A stretch of 64,000 nucleotides of DNA from Trichomonas vaginalis G3 (GCF_026262505.1 NC_067203.1:13838392-13902391); one strand, 5' to 3'; shown: positions 28,277 to 39,249, counted from the first letter of the stretch. Notes: generated from the letters alone by a model not told the origin. Translations and numbers: made by a program.

Positions 28277-30589
28277 TTATGTAAGAACATTATTTGCACC
28301 ATGTGAAATGAGAACTTCAGCAATTTCTGTATTGTTTTTATTAGCTGCAATATGAAGTGCGGTTTTTCCATTTTTGGTTTTTTCATTGATATTCGCACCA
28401 TGTGAAATGAGAACTTCAGCAATTTCTGTATTGTTTTTATTAGCTGCAATATGAAGTGCGGTTTCTCCATTTTTGGTTTTTTCATTGATATTCGCACCAT
28501 GTGAAATGAGAACTTCAGCAATTTCTGTATTGTTTTTATTAGCTGCAATATGAAGTGCGGTTTCTCCATTTTTGGTTTTTTCATTGATATTCGCACCATG
28601 TGAAATGAGAACTTCAGCAATTTCTGTATTGTTTTTATTAGCTGCAATATGAAGTGCGGTTTCTCCATTTTTGGTTTTTTCATTGATATTCGCACCATGT
28701 GAAATGAGAACTTCAGCAATTTCTGTATTGTTTTTATTAGCTGCAATATGAAGTGCGGTTTCTCCATTTTTGGTTTTTTCATTGATATTCGCACCATGTG
28801 AAATGAGAACTTCAGCAATTTCTGTATTGTTTTTATTAGCTGCAATATGAAGTGCGGTTTCTCCATTTTTGGTTTTTTCATTGATATTCGCACCATGTGA
28901 AATGAGAACTTCAGCAATTTCTGTATTGTTTTTATTAGCTGCAATATGAAGTGCGGTTTCTCCATTTTTGGTTTTTTCATTGATATTCGCACCATGTGAA
29001 ATGAGAACTTCGGCAGCTTCTTTACTATTACTCCGAGCTGCATTATGAAGGGCTGTTTCTCCATTTTTGGTTTTTTCATTGATATTCGCACCATGTGAAA
29101 TGAGAACTTCGGCAGCTTCTTTACTATTATACCATGCTGCATTATGAAGGGCTGTTTCTCCATATTTATTTTTTTCATTGATATTCGCACCATGTGAAAT
29201 GAGAACTTCGGCAGCTTCTTTACTATTATACCATGCTGCATTATGAAGGGCTGTTTCTCCATTTTTGGTTTTTTCATTGATATTCGCACCATGTGAAATG
29301 AGAACTTCGGCAGCTTCTTTACTATTATACCATGCTGCATTATGAAGGGCTGTTTCTCCATATTTATTTTTTTCATTGATATTCGCACCATGTGAAATGA
29401 GAACTTCGGCAGCTTCTTTACTATTACTCCGAGCTGCATTATGAAGGGCTGTTTCTCCATATTTATTTTTTTCATTGATATTCGCACCATGTGAAATGAG
29501 AACTTCGGCAGCTTCTTTACTATTACTCCGAGCTGCATTATGAAGGGCTGTTTCTCCATATTTATTTTTTTCATTGATATTCGCACCATGTGAAATGAGA
29601 ACTTCGGCAGCTTCTTTACTATTACTCCGAGCTGCATTATGGAGGGCTGTTTCTCCATTTTTGTTTTTTTCATTGATGTTTACGCCGTGTGAAAGGAAGT
29701 ATTCGAAAAGGGATGGTATATTAAATATAGGTGTATAAACAAAGCATTTGTTTATATCATTGGTTTGATCGAAATGAACTAAAAATGATTCAAGATTATG
29801 AAATGCTCCACAATCAAATAGATCAATTTCAATATTGTATTCATTCATCAAGAATGTAACAAAATCAATGTTATGTGAAATAATTGCATATATCATGCAT
29901 GCTTCATTTGGTTTTTGGTATTTCAAACATTCACTCATGATCTCTGGATTTCTTCCTAAAAATGAAAGTTCTAAACATGTTTCAGTTATTTCGGATTTAA
30001 ATTTCGTTCTTAATAACTTGAAACAATTAACAGCTCCATGGTAACAACATAATTCAAGTAATGAATATCCTTTATTAGAATATGGATATAATCTGCTTTC
30101 AAGCTTTTGATTTTCATCAAATTCATCTCTTTCCGTGAATATGATGAATCTTTCTTTGTCATTATTCATAATTACTCTGTATATTGTATTCTCTGTATAA
30201 ATATCGAGATTTTTAAAATCATATTTTCCGAAATCCGAAGATTTGTCTAATATAATTCCATATTCTTTATAAAATAGGAAGTTTGAAATAGTTATGACGT
30301 TGTTGACCTCTTTGACATGATATTCATCTGATAAGAGTTTAGCAAGAAATAAATATGACTTCGCATAGTGATTATTATAAGGAACAAGATTTAAAATGGT
30401 TTGTATCATATTTTGGGGAGGATATTTATTTGAATCGATCAATTCTGTTTTGATCATTTTGTAAATCGTGTTTAATTCTTCTTCTTTTTCTGTTTTCAAC
30501 TGATATAACGTATTGAATATATCGATATAGTATTTGTAGTTACTTCGCAATTCGCTGTATTTGTTTGGATGAGCGTCTTGGTTGGACAT
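28277..30589 (-). CDS. DUF3447-ankyrin protein with 14 near-identical repeats
   Basis: A 770-residue member starting MSNQDAHPNKYSELRSNYKY. Head and DUF3447 core are complete (LLELCCYHGAVNCFKLL, FLGRNPEIMSECLKYQ, AIISHNIDFVTFLMNE). From about residue 300 there are 14 ankyrin repeats in two blocks: seven with the helix text NSKEAAEVLISHG, then seven with NNTEIAEVLISHG. Within the second block the 99-nt units are virtually identical, so expansion is recent or continually corrected. It ends abruptly after HGANNVLT. The minus frame offset by one stays open for 476 codons over the array because 99 is a multiple of three; that frame is a shadow. Confidence 0.93.
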   Translation of the reverse strand: MSNQDAHPNKYSELRSNYKYYIDIFNTLYQLKTEKEEELNTIYKMIKTELIDSNKYPPQNMIQTILNLVPYNNHYAKSYLFLAKLLSDEYHVKEVNNVITISNFLFYKEYGIILDKSSDFGKYDFKNLDIYTENTIYRVIMNNDKERFIIFTERDEFDENQKLESRLYPYSNKGYSLLELCCYHGAVNCFKLLRTKFKSEITETCLELSFLGRNPEIMSECLKYQKPNEACMIYAIISHNIDFVTFLMNEYNIEIDLFDCGAFHNLESFLVHFDQTNDINKCFVYTPIFNIPSLFEYFLSHGVNINEKNKNGETALHNAARSNSKEAAEVLISHGANINEKNKYGETALHNAARSNSKEAAEVLISHGANINEKNKYGETALHNAARSNSKEAAEVLISHGANINEKNKYGETALHNAAWYNSKEAAEVLISHGANINEKTKNGETALHNAAWYNSKEAAEVLISHGANINEKNKYGETALHNAAWYNSKEAAEVLISHGANINEKTKNGETALHNAARSNSKEAAEVLISHGANINEKTKNGETALHIAANKNNTEIAEVLISHGANINEKTKNGETALHIAANKNNTEIAEVLISHGANINEKTKNGETALHIAANKNNTEIAEVLISHGANINEKTKNGETALHIAANKNNTEIAEVLISHGANINEKTKNGETALHIAANKNNTEIAEVLISHGANINEKTKNGETALHIAANKNNTEIAEVLISHGANINEKTKNGKTALHIAANKNNTEIAEVLISHGANNVLT
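28290..29690 (-). repeat. 99-nt tandem ankyrin-coding array, ~14 units
   Basis: Two homogeneous blocks adjoin: about 28290-28990 (NNTEIAE type) and about 28990-29690 (NSKEAAE type). The first unit of the 3' block differs by one base (GTTTTTCC for GTTTCTCC); the rest look identical. The second block mixes two linker forms, NKYG and TKNG, and three helix forms (ARS, AWY). Confidence 0.9.
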
Positions 30590-30597
30590 TAATAATT

Positions 30598-30712
30598 TTT
30601 ATAAAGGACACATTTGCATTTTACCATATAAATACCACTTAAATTAGAAGAAAATAAATCCTATGTTATATACGTGGAAAACAGTGACTGCAAAGATTTC
30701 TGATATAATTTA
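30598..30712 (-). promoter_or_regulatory. Upstream block shared with the 12398-14110 paralogue
   Basis: It matches 14123-14225 in order and spacing (TTTGCATTTTACCATAT, then CCTATGTTAT, then a GGAAAA..TGAC..CAAAGATTTC block). A weaker echo appears near 34940-34980 upstream of the 33255-34757 gene. Confidence 0.5.
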
Positions 30713-31048
30713 TGAATTTTGATTAAATCTATCAATTAGAAACGGCATGATAACAATATGAAAGTCTAGAGCAATAGGATTGTCATTCGGATGCTTATAT
30801 TATCCAAGATTTTTATTCCAATCACTCTAAATCAATTGATTCTTTGAAATTAGATAATATGTCATTAATAGAAATATTATTTATTTTCTAAAAGGTACTT
30901 TTTATAAACAAAACAATACTGTCATGATTATTTTCAAAATAAGACGAACAAAACGAAATTTGATTTCTTCGGATATAATTATAAGAGTTATTGGATGTAA
31001 TATGTAATAAAAATTGTGTTAGTTTATAATAAAAGACAAAAATTTTAT
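30713..31048. other. Intergenic stretch
   Basis: AT-rich; no feature recognised. Confidence 0.4.
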
Positions 31049-32803
31049 TTATTGAGGAACACAAACTTCTTCATATGGTTTGAAAATCTTAATATCCAAT
31101 CTATGGTATCCATTAATATTCCTGAAATAGTAAACAGCATCTCTTACGATCGAATTCTCTTCATCTTTCTCATTTTGGAAGTCAATCACCGTTTTCGCCA
31201 TCAAATCATTGAGAATTGGTGTCTGGTACTTCACTTCTTCGCCATCGTATTGTGGTAAACCGAATTCTTTGACAGCCTGCAAGATTATATCTTCAAATAT
31301 TGCGGGCCAGTCGGAACCAGCGTCGATGAGGGTTTCTACGGGTAGCATGAACTCGTTCGGGTAGAATTTCCTTAAGAACTGCTTGTAGTACTTGCAGAAC
31401 CTGTTCAGAAGGAGACTTTCTGAATCCGAAATTTTTCCGAATTTTGGTTCACCGGAGGAAACTGCTTCGTAGAGTGGTTGTAGGACCTTATCGAGACGGG
31501 CAACGTTAGGAACTTCAGTTTCGCCGTATTTGGATTTCATGTAATCGAAACATTCTTTAACATGATTTGCATATGGAAATCCTCTGACAGATTCAGAGGT
31601 TAGACGTATGAAAACTGTAGAATAGTCGAGATAATAATTATGTATCATCTTAATAAGCGCGTCTTTCATCCTTCCGCCGATGATTTCGTGAGCTTGTTTG
31701 ATATGAAGCAAAGATTCGTAAATTTCTTCCGATTGGAAGTCGTAAATATTACGTAGAGCTTCAACAATGCCAGGATTTATGTCGTGCGTTAGAATTGATG
31801 TAGTTGCTTTGTATTGATTCGTAATATCAACGTCTTGGTCATGTAATATCTCAGCAGCTGCCATGAGGAAGCCGAGAGCAATGGCCTTGTCGTGGTCAAT
31901 GTGCTTTTCGGCACCTGGATCGAAGCATAAGCAAGTAAATTCTCTGTTTTCGACAAATTCTTGGTGAATGTTAGCTCCTGTAACAGGGAGACTCTTAATC
32001 TGCATAGGAGTAGATCTGTATGACATTTTATAGTAAGTTTCTAACTCATAGTCTGGTTTTTGGTAGCCGTTCTTTAAGGATTGGGAAACATAATCGTGAG
32101 GACCAATGGAAACAGGATCCCAGTTAATATCTGAATGAAGAAACTCAGGATATAGTAATAATAAATCTTCTCGATGAATTGTACCGCAAGAAGCCAAATA
32201 AAGGGCCATGAGCTCTTTATCATCATGAGCTTTAGCGATAACATCAGGTATTGGCTCGTGATTTCTGATTCTCGGGTTAACATCTTGTTCTGTATCGGAT
32301 AATTCTTCTGAAAAATCATCATCGGCGTCGTCATCAGCCTGCATGCACGGGCATGATGCGTGTAATACTTTTTTGTCTAAAAACTTAATGGCGAGGCGAG
32401 CTAATGCGTTATCATGAATATTTGCAAGAATAAAATCGAAAACTTTCATGTAATTTGTTTCTTTCTTGTGAAATGCTACTATTGCATTAACAACAGCGTA
32501 AAATTCTAACTCTGATGGAAAGCTACTGGCAATTTGTTGAAAATTACTGAAAAAACTACTAATTTCCATTGTCCTATCCATAACTTTTGGATCAGGATTA
32601 TAATGGAATTGAGGGTCTATCAAATTATTAAGCAAATAAACGATCGGCCCTGCATCAGATAAAATTTCTTTGATTCGATTTGGAAGAGGAGCGTTATTCT
32701 GGATCTTTTTCGGCTTTGGAAGTAGCTCTTCAAGAGTACCTTCGTTTAAGGCGAAATATATCCTGAAAAATGATGACAATAGCTGTAGATTGCTAATTGG
32801 CAT
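31049..32803 (-). CDS. Unrecognised 584-residue protein
   Basis: A long, clean frame from ATG 32803 with ordinary codon use, so almost certainly a real gene. It is globular and helix-rich, with an acidic low-complexity patch near residues 155-180 (ADDDADDDFSEELSDTEQD) after a CPCM motif. Later segments such as FDPGAEKHIDHDKAIALGF and YYLDYSTVFIRLTSESVRG look structured. There is no signal peptide or membrane span. I do not recognise the family and assign no function. Confidence 0.8.
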   Translation of the reverse strand: MPISNLQLLSSFFRIYFALNEGTLEELLPKPKKIQNNAPLPNRIKEILSDAGPIVYLLNNLIDPQFHYNPDPKVMDRTMEISSFFSNFQQIASSFPSELEFYAVVNAIVAFHKKETNYMKVFDFILANIHDNALARLAIKFLDKKVLHASCPCMQADDDADDDFSEELSDTEQDVNPRIRNHEPIPDVIAKAHDDKELMALYLASCGTIHREDLLLLYPEFLHSDINWDPVSIGPHDYVSQSLKNGYQKPDYELETYYKMSYRSTPMQIKSLPVTGANIHQEFVENREFTCLCFDPGAEKHIDHDKAIALGFLMAAAEILHDQDVDITNQYKATTSILTHDINPGIVEALRNIYDFQSEEIYESLLHIKQAHEIIGGRMKDALIKMIHNYYLDYSTVFIRLTSESVRGFPYANHVKECFDYMKSKYGETEVPNVARLDKVLQPLYEAVSSGEPKFGKISDSESLLLNRFCKYYKQFLRKFYPNEFMLPVETLIDAGSDWPAIFEDIILQAVKEFGLPQYDGEEVKYQTPILNDLMAKTVIDFQNEKDEENSIVRDAVYYFRNINGYHRLDIKIFKPYEEVCVPQ

Positions 32804-33254
32804 CTCTTTTCAAAAAAATACTAAAAAAAAATCTTTTTTTTTACTTCAAAATTCCAATAATTTTGAAGATCAAAAGAATCAATTTTTTCGTGCTGACTTT
32901 TTCAAAAATTGAAGGAAAAAGTCACGCGAAAAATTGTAATTTCTGTGATGATATATTAAGCATGTCCCAAGTATTGCCCAAAGCCGACATGCTTAGATAT
33001 ATTCCATTAAGAACTTTTGCATTACCAAGGAATAATAATCGAATAAATTCATCATCTTTAAATTGCATTTTTAAAGTTGTGATTGAATAGCACTTCTGAA
33101 ATATAGCAGTTATGTTAAATTAAATGCAATATAATTAATACATCTGAATATAAAATCCAGATAAACATTATCTAAAAAAAATTGATCAATATTTGAAAGC
33201 AATGCATTGAATATTTTTATTAATTGCTGCATAATGAAGAGCTGATCATTTGGT
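32804..33254. other. Intergenic stretch with an ankyrin tail remnant
   Basis: At about 33180-33250 (minus strand) SALHYAAINKN and a few more residues can be read in a shifted frame directly after the stop of the 33255-34757 gene. It is the leftover of a further repeat. A short + frame at 32942-33090 (MSQVLPKADMLRYIPLRTF) looks protein-like but is too short to call. Confidence 0.4.
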
Positions 33255-34757
33255 TTATTCTTTTTCATTGATTATTGCACCATGTGAAATAAGAAGTTTG
33301 ATTGTTTCTTTATTATTATTTTTTACTGCATAATAAAGAGCAGTATTCCCATCTTTATCTTTTTCATTGATATTTGCATCATGTGAAATAAGTATTTTGA
33401 TTGTTTTGTGGTAATCATATTCTGCTGCAAAATGAAGAGCAGTTCTTCCATATTTATCTTTTTCATTGACATTTGCGCCATGTGAAATAAGAGGTTCGAC
33501 TATTTTTTTATTATTATTTTCTGCTGCAACATGGAGAGCTGTTTTTTCATAATAGTATTTTTCATTGATATTTGCACCATGTGAAATAAGAAGTTCGGCT
33601 ATTTTTTCACTATTAATTTCTGCTGCATAATAAAGAGCACTATTCCCATCTTTATCTTTTTCATTGATATTTGCACCATGTGAAATAAGAAGTTCGGCTG
33701 TTTCTTGATTACCATATTCTACTGCGTGATGAAGAGCAGTTTTTTCATCTTTATCTTTTATATTGATATCTGCACCACGTGAAATAAGAAGTTCGACTAT
33801 TTCTTTACTATATTTTGCTGCATAATGAATAGCAACTATTTTATCTTCATCTTTGTCATTCATATTTCCATAGATATCTACGCCATGTGAAATGAAATAT
33901 TCGAAAAGAGGTAGAATATTATACTTTATTGAAAAAATAAAGCATGTTTTAACATCATTAGTTTGATCAAAATAAACTAAAAGTGATTCGAGATTATTAT
34001 ATTTTCCACAATCATATAAGTCGATCTTTATATTGTATTCATTCATTAAATATGTAACAAAATCAATGTTGTGTGAAATAATTGCATAACTCATGCATTC
34101 ATTATCTGGTTCTTGATGTTTCAAACATTCACTCATAATCTCTTGATTTCCACCTAAAAATGAAAAATTTAGGCATGTTTTAGTTATTTCTGAGTTAAAC
34201 TTCGTTCTTAAGAGTTTGAAACAATCAACTGCTCCGTAAAAACAACATAATTCTAATAATGAATATTCTTTGTGTAAGGGAAATAAGCTACTTGTAATTT
34301 TTTGTGATTTATCAAATCCTTCTCTTTCAGTAAAGCAGATGAATTTTTCTTTGTCATTACGCATAATTGATCCATAAATTGTATTTTCTGATTGATAATC
34401 TGAAAAATTAAAACAACTACTTTGGAAATATACACCATAAAACACGGAGTTTGAAGTAAGTCTTTCTTTGTCGACCTCTGTAACATGATATTCATCAGAT
34501 AAATGTTTAGCAATTTCCAAGTATGACTTAGTATAGCGATTATTATACGGAATGATGGATAAAATATCATTTATGACCTTTTTCGGAGTATATTTCTTTG
34601 AATCAATGAGCTCTGTTTTGATCATTTTGTAAATCGAGGTTATTTCTTCTTCTTTTTCCGTTTTTAACTGATACAATGCATTATCTGAATCAATATAGTA
34701 CTTAAAAATATTCCGCAATTCACTGTATTTATTTTGATAAACGTCTTGATCAGACAT
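33255..34757 (-). CDS. DUF3447-ankyrin repeat protein
   Basis: A 500-residue member; ATG 34757 gives MSDQDVYQNKYSELRNIFKYY, with only a TTG codon before it. The family head and DUF3447 core are complete (LLELCCFYGAVDCFKLL, FLGGNQEIMSECLKHQ). About six diverged ankyrin repeats follow, the first with an inserted stretch (DIYGNMNDKDEDKIVAIHYAA). It stops within a repeat linker, GAIINEKE, and the next half repeat is still legible out of frame downstream. The array therefore was once longer and a small indel has shortened it. The truncated product would still fold. Confidence 0.88.
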   Translation of the reverse strand: MSDQDVYQNKYSELRNIFKYYIDSDNALYQLKTEKEEEITSIYKMIKTELIDSKKYTPKKVINDILSIIPYNNRYTKSYLEIAKHLSDEYHVTEVDKERLTSNSVFYGVYFQSSCFNFSDYQSENTIYGSIMRNDKEKFICFTEREGFDKSQKITSSLFPLHKEYSLLELCCFYGAVDCFKLLRTKFNSEITKTCLNFSFLGGNQEIMSECLKHQEPDNECMSYAIISHNIDFVTYLMNEYNIKIDLYDCGKYNNLESLLVYFDQTNDVKTCFIFSIKYNILPLFEYFISHGVDIYGNMNDKDEDKIVAIHYAAKYSKEIVELLISRGADINIKDKDEKTALHHAVEYGNQETAELLISHGANINEKDKDGNSALYYAAEINSEKIAELLISHGANINEKYYYEKTALHVAAENNNKKIVEPLISHGANVNEKDKYGRTALHFAAEYDYHKTIKILISHDANINEKDKDGNTALYYAVKNNNKETIKLLISHGAIINEKE

Positions 34758-35243
34758 CAAAAAAAAAAAGTAAAGTTATCACATATACACAAACTATCAA
34801 AAATTATTTTTTAATGTACTATAATATGACTTTGGTAAAATTGGTGCATCTTTACAAAATGGATGTTAAATGAAAAGATATCTAATCTGAAGTCCCTCAA
34901 TAATACGATTTTTGTCATTTTTGCACCATACGTGCCATGTATAATGTGAAAAAAATAATGGCCGCAAATTGTCATTTGCATTAATTTTTCATAATCTCAC
35001 CGTTGCAACTATTATCTATAAATTATCTTTTGACTTGAAAGCCAGATATCCAGAATTAAACTTACTTACTTATTGAGGAATTTTTAGAGCTTCTCAAGTT
35101 AGAAAAAGCTTTCATAATTTTTCACATCAAAGTTTGTTTAAAAAATTACCAGCGATCGAAATCCACGGCAATTACCGTGGTTAACCGTATGGAAAGCCAT
35201 AGGAAATTTAGAGTTCAAAGTCAATGTAATTTATAAAATGATG
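34758..35243. other. Divergent intergenic region
   Basis: It holds the upstream flanks of the minus-strand ankyrin gene and the plus-strand split ankyrin gene. A small palindrome, CCACGG-caatta-CCGTGG, lies near 35162-35180. Confidence 0.4.
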
Positions 35244-35259
35244 TCACTTTTTCAAATTC
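35244..35259 (+). promoter_or_regulatory. Initiator of the split ankyrin gene
   Basis: TCACTTTTTCAAATTC directly precedes ATG 35260. It is a near-consensus trichomonad Inr, suggesting the locus is or was transcribed. Confidence 0.6.
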
Positions 35260-36117
35260 ATGGGAGATCGGCAAATAAGTGAATTCGAGATAAATCATAG
35301 AAACGAATATGTTTTAGAATTTCTAAAATACCCAAATCAAGTCTCGACGCTTATTTGGAACATCAGTTCTGACAATCTCACGGAAATTTCAGAAAAAATA
35401 ATTAAACTTGTTAACCAAAGGAAAATCAGTGCAGAATTGGTTCTACGTCTAATTGATGCCTTTTCTTTGCGACGATTTAAGCATATTGGCATATTTACAG
35501 AAATTTATCAAAAGATACTAAATGAATTTTCAATTTTGACCAAACCTGCAAATAAAGATTTGGAATCAATGTTATTCTATAAAGGATTCAAATTCAAACT
35601 ATATAGAGAAGAAGAAGATATTCTCAATATTTATCAAAAAGAAACCCCTTATTATTTTATTGCATGGGATAAAGTTGATGAACTTAAAAATAGGTTTCCA
35701 AACATTAATGTAAAGAAGCAATATGATGATTATATGACACCCCTTGATTGTGCCTGCAAATATGGATCAGATCTATGTTTTAATTACTTGAAAAACATTG
35801 GAGCTAGATATACAAGCGATTCAATCAAGCTTGCTATTCTAAGCGGAAATAAAGATATTGTTATGCTAATAATAGATGATGGTCAATCTTGTTATAATAT
35901 GACTGACATTGCATTGGAAACTCATAATTTTGAACTTGCAGAGTATTTTCAAACGAATTTTAATCAAGTTCCTAATTCGCTCGCAAGAAGTTTGTATTTT
36001 GGAAATTATGATATTGCTTCTTTTTTACTATCTAATGGTGCTAATTTGAACGATTCGTTTATTAATTCTCTTTTCATATCTATCATAGTATTTCATCCTC
36101 TTTCTTTTCATATCTAA
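35260..36117 (+). CDS. N-terminal part of a divergent DUF3447-type ankyrin protein
   Basis: A 285-residue frame with the architecture of the family but diverged text. A helical head (VSTLIWNISSDNLTEISEKI, LVLRLIDAFSLRRFKHIGI) precedes a DUF3447-like core (TPLDCACKYGSDLCFNYLKNIGA, AILSGNKDIVMLIID, ALETHNFELAEYF). One ankyrin unit follows (LYFGNYDIASFLLSNGANLN). The frame then runs into pyrimidine-rich minisatellite, giving a hydrophobic tail (SIIVFHPLSFHI) that is clearly not ancestral. Seven more ankyrin units lie scattered downstream to 39751. An intact initiator suggests expression of at least this part. Confidence 0.7.
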   Translation: MGDRQISEFEINHRNEYVLEFLKYPNQVSTLIWNISSDNLTEISEKIIKLVNQRKISAELVLRLIDAFSLRRFKHIGIFTEIYQKILNEFSILTKPANKDLESMLFYKGFKFKLYREEEDILNIYQKETPYYFIAWDKVDELKNRFPNINVKKQYDDYMTPLDCACKYGSDLCFNYLKNIGARYTSDSIKLAILSGNKDIVMLIIDDGQSCYNMTDIALETHNFELAEYFQTNFNQVPNSLARSLYFGNYDIASFLLSNGANLNDSFINSLFISIIVFHPLSFHI

Positions 36118-37973
36118 TGTTTTATTATGTGATTCTTTTTTTATATATGTACCTTATTATTTTAACATATTCTAATTTTTTTTCATATATAACATTGTTT
36201 CATTGGATTTTATTTCTTTTCATATCTCTCATTGCTTTATTACATTATACTTCACTTCATAAATTTCATTGTTTTTTTATATTCATCATAATTATATGAA
36301 ATTCATTCTCGATTTATCTCTATCCTCTTTCTATTGCAATACAGCAAAATTTTCCAGAACTTATCAAATACATAGTTGAGCATGGTGCAGATGTCAACAT
36401 GCAATTTTTTCTCTTTTGTTCGATATCTTTCAAATATTAACAGGATTCAATTGCTTCCCATATTTTTCATTTTATTGTAATGTTTTCTTTATTATTATAT
36501 TCATTGCTTAGTCATTTCATTCTCTTTGAATTAATGTTAATCATTGTTTGAAGAAATTTTTATTCCAGTCATATACATCTTTATTTAATGGCTTTTCATT
36601 ATTTCACAGAATTATAATTACTCAACTCATGTTTATCATAGTTGTACATCATTTTCTTTATTTCCATAACGTTCATGCTTTTTTAATGATTGTCCTCTCA
36701 CAATTGCAATCAGACATAATTTTCTAGATGTTGTAAGTTATTTGATTGAACATGGTGCAGATATCAACGCCAAACTTCTTCTCTTTATTTTGATATCCAT
36801 TAATTTTTTATAGAATTCTTTGTATATATATGACGTTCTCATTGCTTTCGTAGCTATAATATTATTATTGTATTCTCTATCTTCTAATGTTATTCTTTGT
36901 TTAATGAAATTATCTATATATTCAGATTTATCATTATTGCATGATATTGTTTTTCCATTTATGTCTATCATTGCTATATGGAATTCTCTCCCTTGTCATA
37001 TTTATCAATACTTAATTATATCATCTATATGTTTTTATCTATTAATGTTGCATTTTATTATCTTTCTTTTTATATCCTTCATCGATTTTTGAAATTATCT
37101 TATTAATGATTTCTTTCATTGTCTTTATATGATTCTCTCTCTTTTCATATTCATCGTTTATAAATGATGTTCAAATAATATTAATACTTGCCCTCTAGCT
37201 ATTGCTATCCAACAAAATCTAATGCCTATTGTTGAATTTTTAGTCGAGCATGGCGCGGATGTCAACCTAATACTTATTCCATTTATTTTAATATCGATCT
37301 TTGCTTTATGAAATTATCTTTTTTGCTCATATCATTCTTTGCATTATAGATTGATATATCTTCTAATATATTTCTCTTTTCTTAAATATTTGCTTTTTTA
37401 CCATAACATTCATTATCCATTAGTTTCTATCATTGCCTTATAACATTCATTTGTGATTACTATCAATCATTATTTAATAACATTTTAATTTTTTGAATGT
37501 AAATCATTGTTATATACATTTCTTATTCTATTGATATCTATAGTTGTATTATGAAATTTACTATTCTTTAACTTTATTCGATTTCGATTCATATTGATCA
37601 AAGCTTTATGAAATTATATTTATTCCAATATTTATCATTATATCACATAGTCTTTTATTCATGAATGAAACACCATTTTCAATTGCTTGCAAACTAAATT
37701 TAACATATGTTGTTAAATTCTTTGTCGATCATGGTGCGGATGTCAACAAGATGGTTATTAATCAAAATTTTATTGCATTATTCATCTTCTCATTTTTCCC
37801 ATTGTATCATCAAAATCTCTTTCTATTTATGTTTCTCATTGTTTGTTTACATGCTAGTTCTTTTCATATTTATCATTGCTTTTTGAAATTCTCTTTCAAT
37901 ACATATCTTTCGTTGCCTTGTTATATTTTCTATAAATTATTATTCACCAACATTTTATTGCGTTCGATTTATA

Positions 37974-38001
37974 TAGGGTGTCCAAAGGTGTGTTTAGCAC
38001 A
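37974..38001 (+). repeat. Mariner terminal inverted repeat, left
   Basis: 28 bp; differs from the right repeat at one position, T against C. Confidence 0.92.
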
Positions 38002-38053
38002 AACCTGAATACTGCGAATAGAAATAAACAAGTTACATATATATAAAGTTTAT

Positions 38054-39070
38054 TTAAATATAATCACCATTGGATTCAATCACGCGTTCGCAGCGATCGA
38101 TCCAGGCTTGAAAGACACGCTTTAAATCATCATGAGAAAATTGCTCAAATTGCTCTCTTACAAAATTTTCAAGATCATCTGGACTCGCGAATTCGCGTCC
38201 TTCAGCTCTCTTTTTTAGCGTGCCGAATAAATAAAAGTCAGAGGGTGCAATATCAGGTGAATAAATTGGGTTTGGAACAACTTTGACATTGTTTTCCAAC
38301 AAGTAATTCATTACCTTATGACTTTTGTGAACTCTTGAATTATCAAAATGAATTGCAAACTTTTGTTTTTGTTGTTTGGATTTCTCAAACTCATCAGAAT
38401 TGATAATTTGAGTAAGAACATTGTCAATTAGATACTGAGCATTCATCGTATTAGGTTTTTGAAGAATATCAATTGCGATGATGCCATTCACGCCCCAAAA
38501 AACCGACAACATCATCATTGGTGTGTCAATTTTTTTCTTCGGGAATGTTTGCGGATTTTCATCCTTCGGGATCCACATGATTTTGGCTTCTGTTGCATAT
38601 TGAAACCAAGACTCGTCCCCTGTTACTAAAAAGCGAAACTTCTTGGATTGATACGCACGCAATATAGAGAGGAGCTCTTTCGAAGATTGGACTCTAGATT
38701 TTTTTTGAACTGAATTAAGGTTGTGCGGAACCCAACGTGTATACGCTAGTTTGTAGTTCAAATAATTGTGCAGATAATAACTGACTGTTGTACGTGGTAT
38801 CTTTGTCATCTCCTCTATCCTTCTGAGTGATGCTCTTGGGTCTTCATCTAGCGCTTGAAGAATTGCTTTGATTTTTCTTTGATCCGGCGATTTTTGTCAA
38901 TTTTTTATGATGGGCGCCTTTTTGTTCATGAAAGTGATACATCCTAACATGATACGTTACAGTGGAATAGCTAGGAGCATCCATACCGAAGCATTTTACC
39001 AATGTCTCGTAGATTTTTTACAGTCTTTGCATTTTTTTGCAAGAGCGAGGATGTTTTCTTTATGATTCAT
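38054..39070 (-). pseudogene. Mariner transposase, frameshifted
   Basis: About 339 codons, the length of a full mariner transposase. ATG 39070 is preceded by TCATTTTTTA, a host-type initiator inside the element. The N-terminal DNA-binding part can be read in three pieces (MNHKENILALAKKC; KIYETLVKCFGMDAPSYSTV; SPDQRKIKAILQALDEDPRA). Frame changes lie near 39010-39025, at an A-run, and near 38890-38900. The catalytic part is intact: VTGDESWF, HFDNSRVH and SPDIAPSDFYLF, with 34 residues between the second and third aspartates. The copy cannot make transposase but keeps ends that could be moved in trans. Confidence 0.9.
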
Positions 39071-39249
39071 TAAAAAATGAAAAAAAATCCCGCCAAAATT
39101 TCCCGCGAAACCGCCTCTTGTCTCAAAATTCATTTTATATCCCTGCATGGCGCCAAAATACAACTTACTTATCATATACATATATTCATATTTTTTATTA
39201 TATATTTATAATCAGCATATATCTCCTTTAATAGTCTCATATAGAGCGC

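Noticed and set aside
28243-29673. 476-codon minus-strand frame rich in Lys/Met over the ankyrin array
   Set aside because: It is the shifted reading of a 99-nt repeat, which stays open because the unit is a multiple of three; the true frame has DUF3447 and ankyrin sequence.
36117-36299. Hydrophobic 60-residue frame, also 36820-37092
   Set aside because: Translation of pyrimidine-rich minisatellite giving Phe/Ile/Tyr-rich text; no initiator.
36399-36690. Spacers of the split ankyrin locus as introns
   Set aside because: None has the GTATGT start or the ACTAACACACAG end known for trichomonad introns, and precise removal would leave repeats seven residues short.
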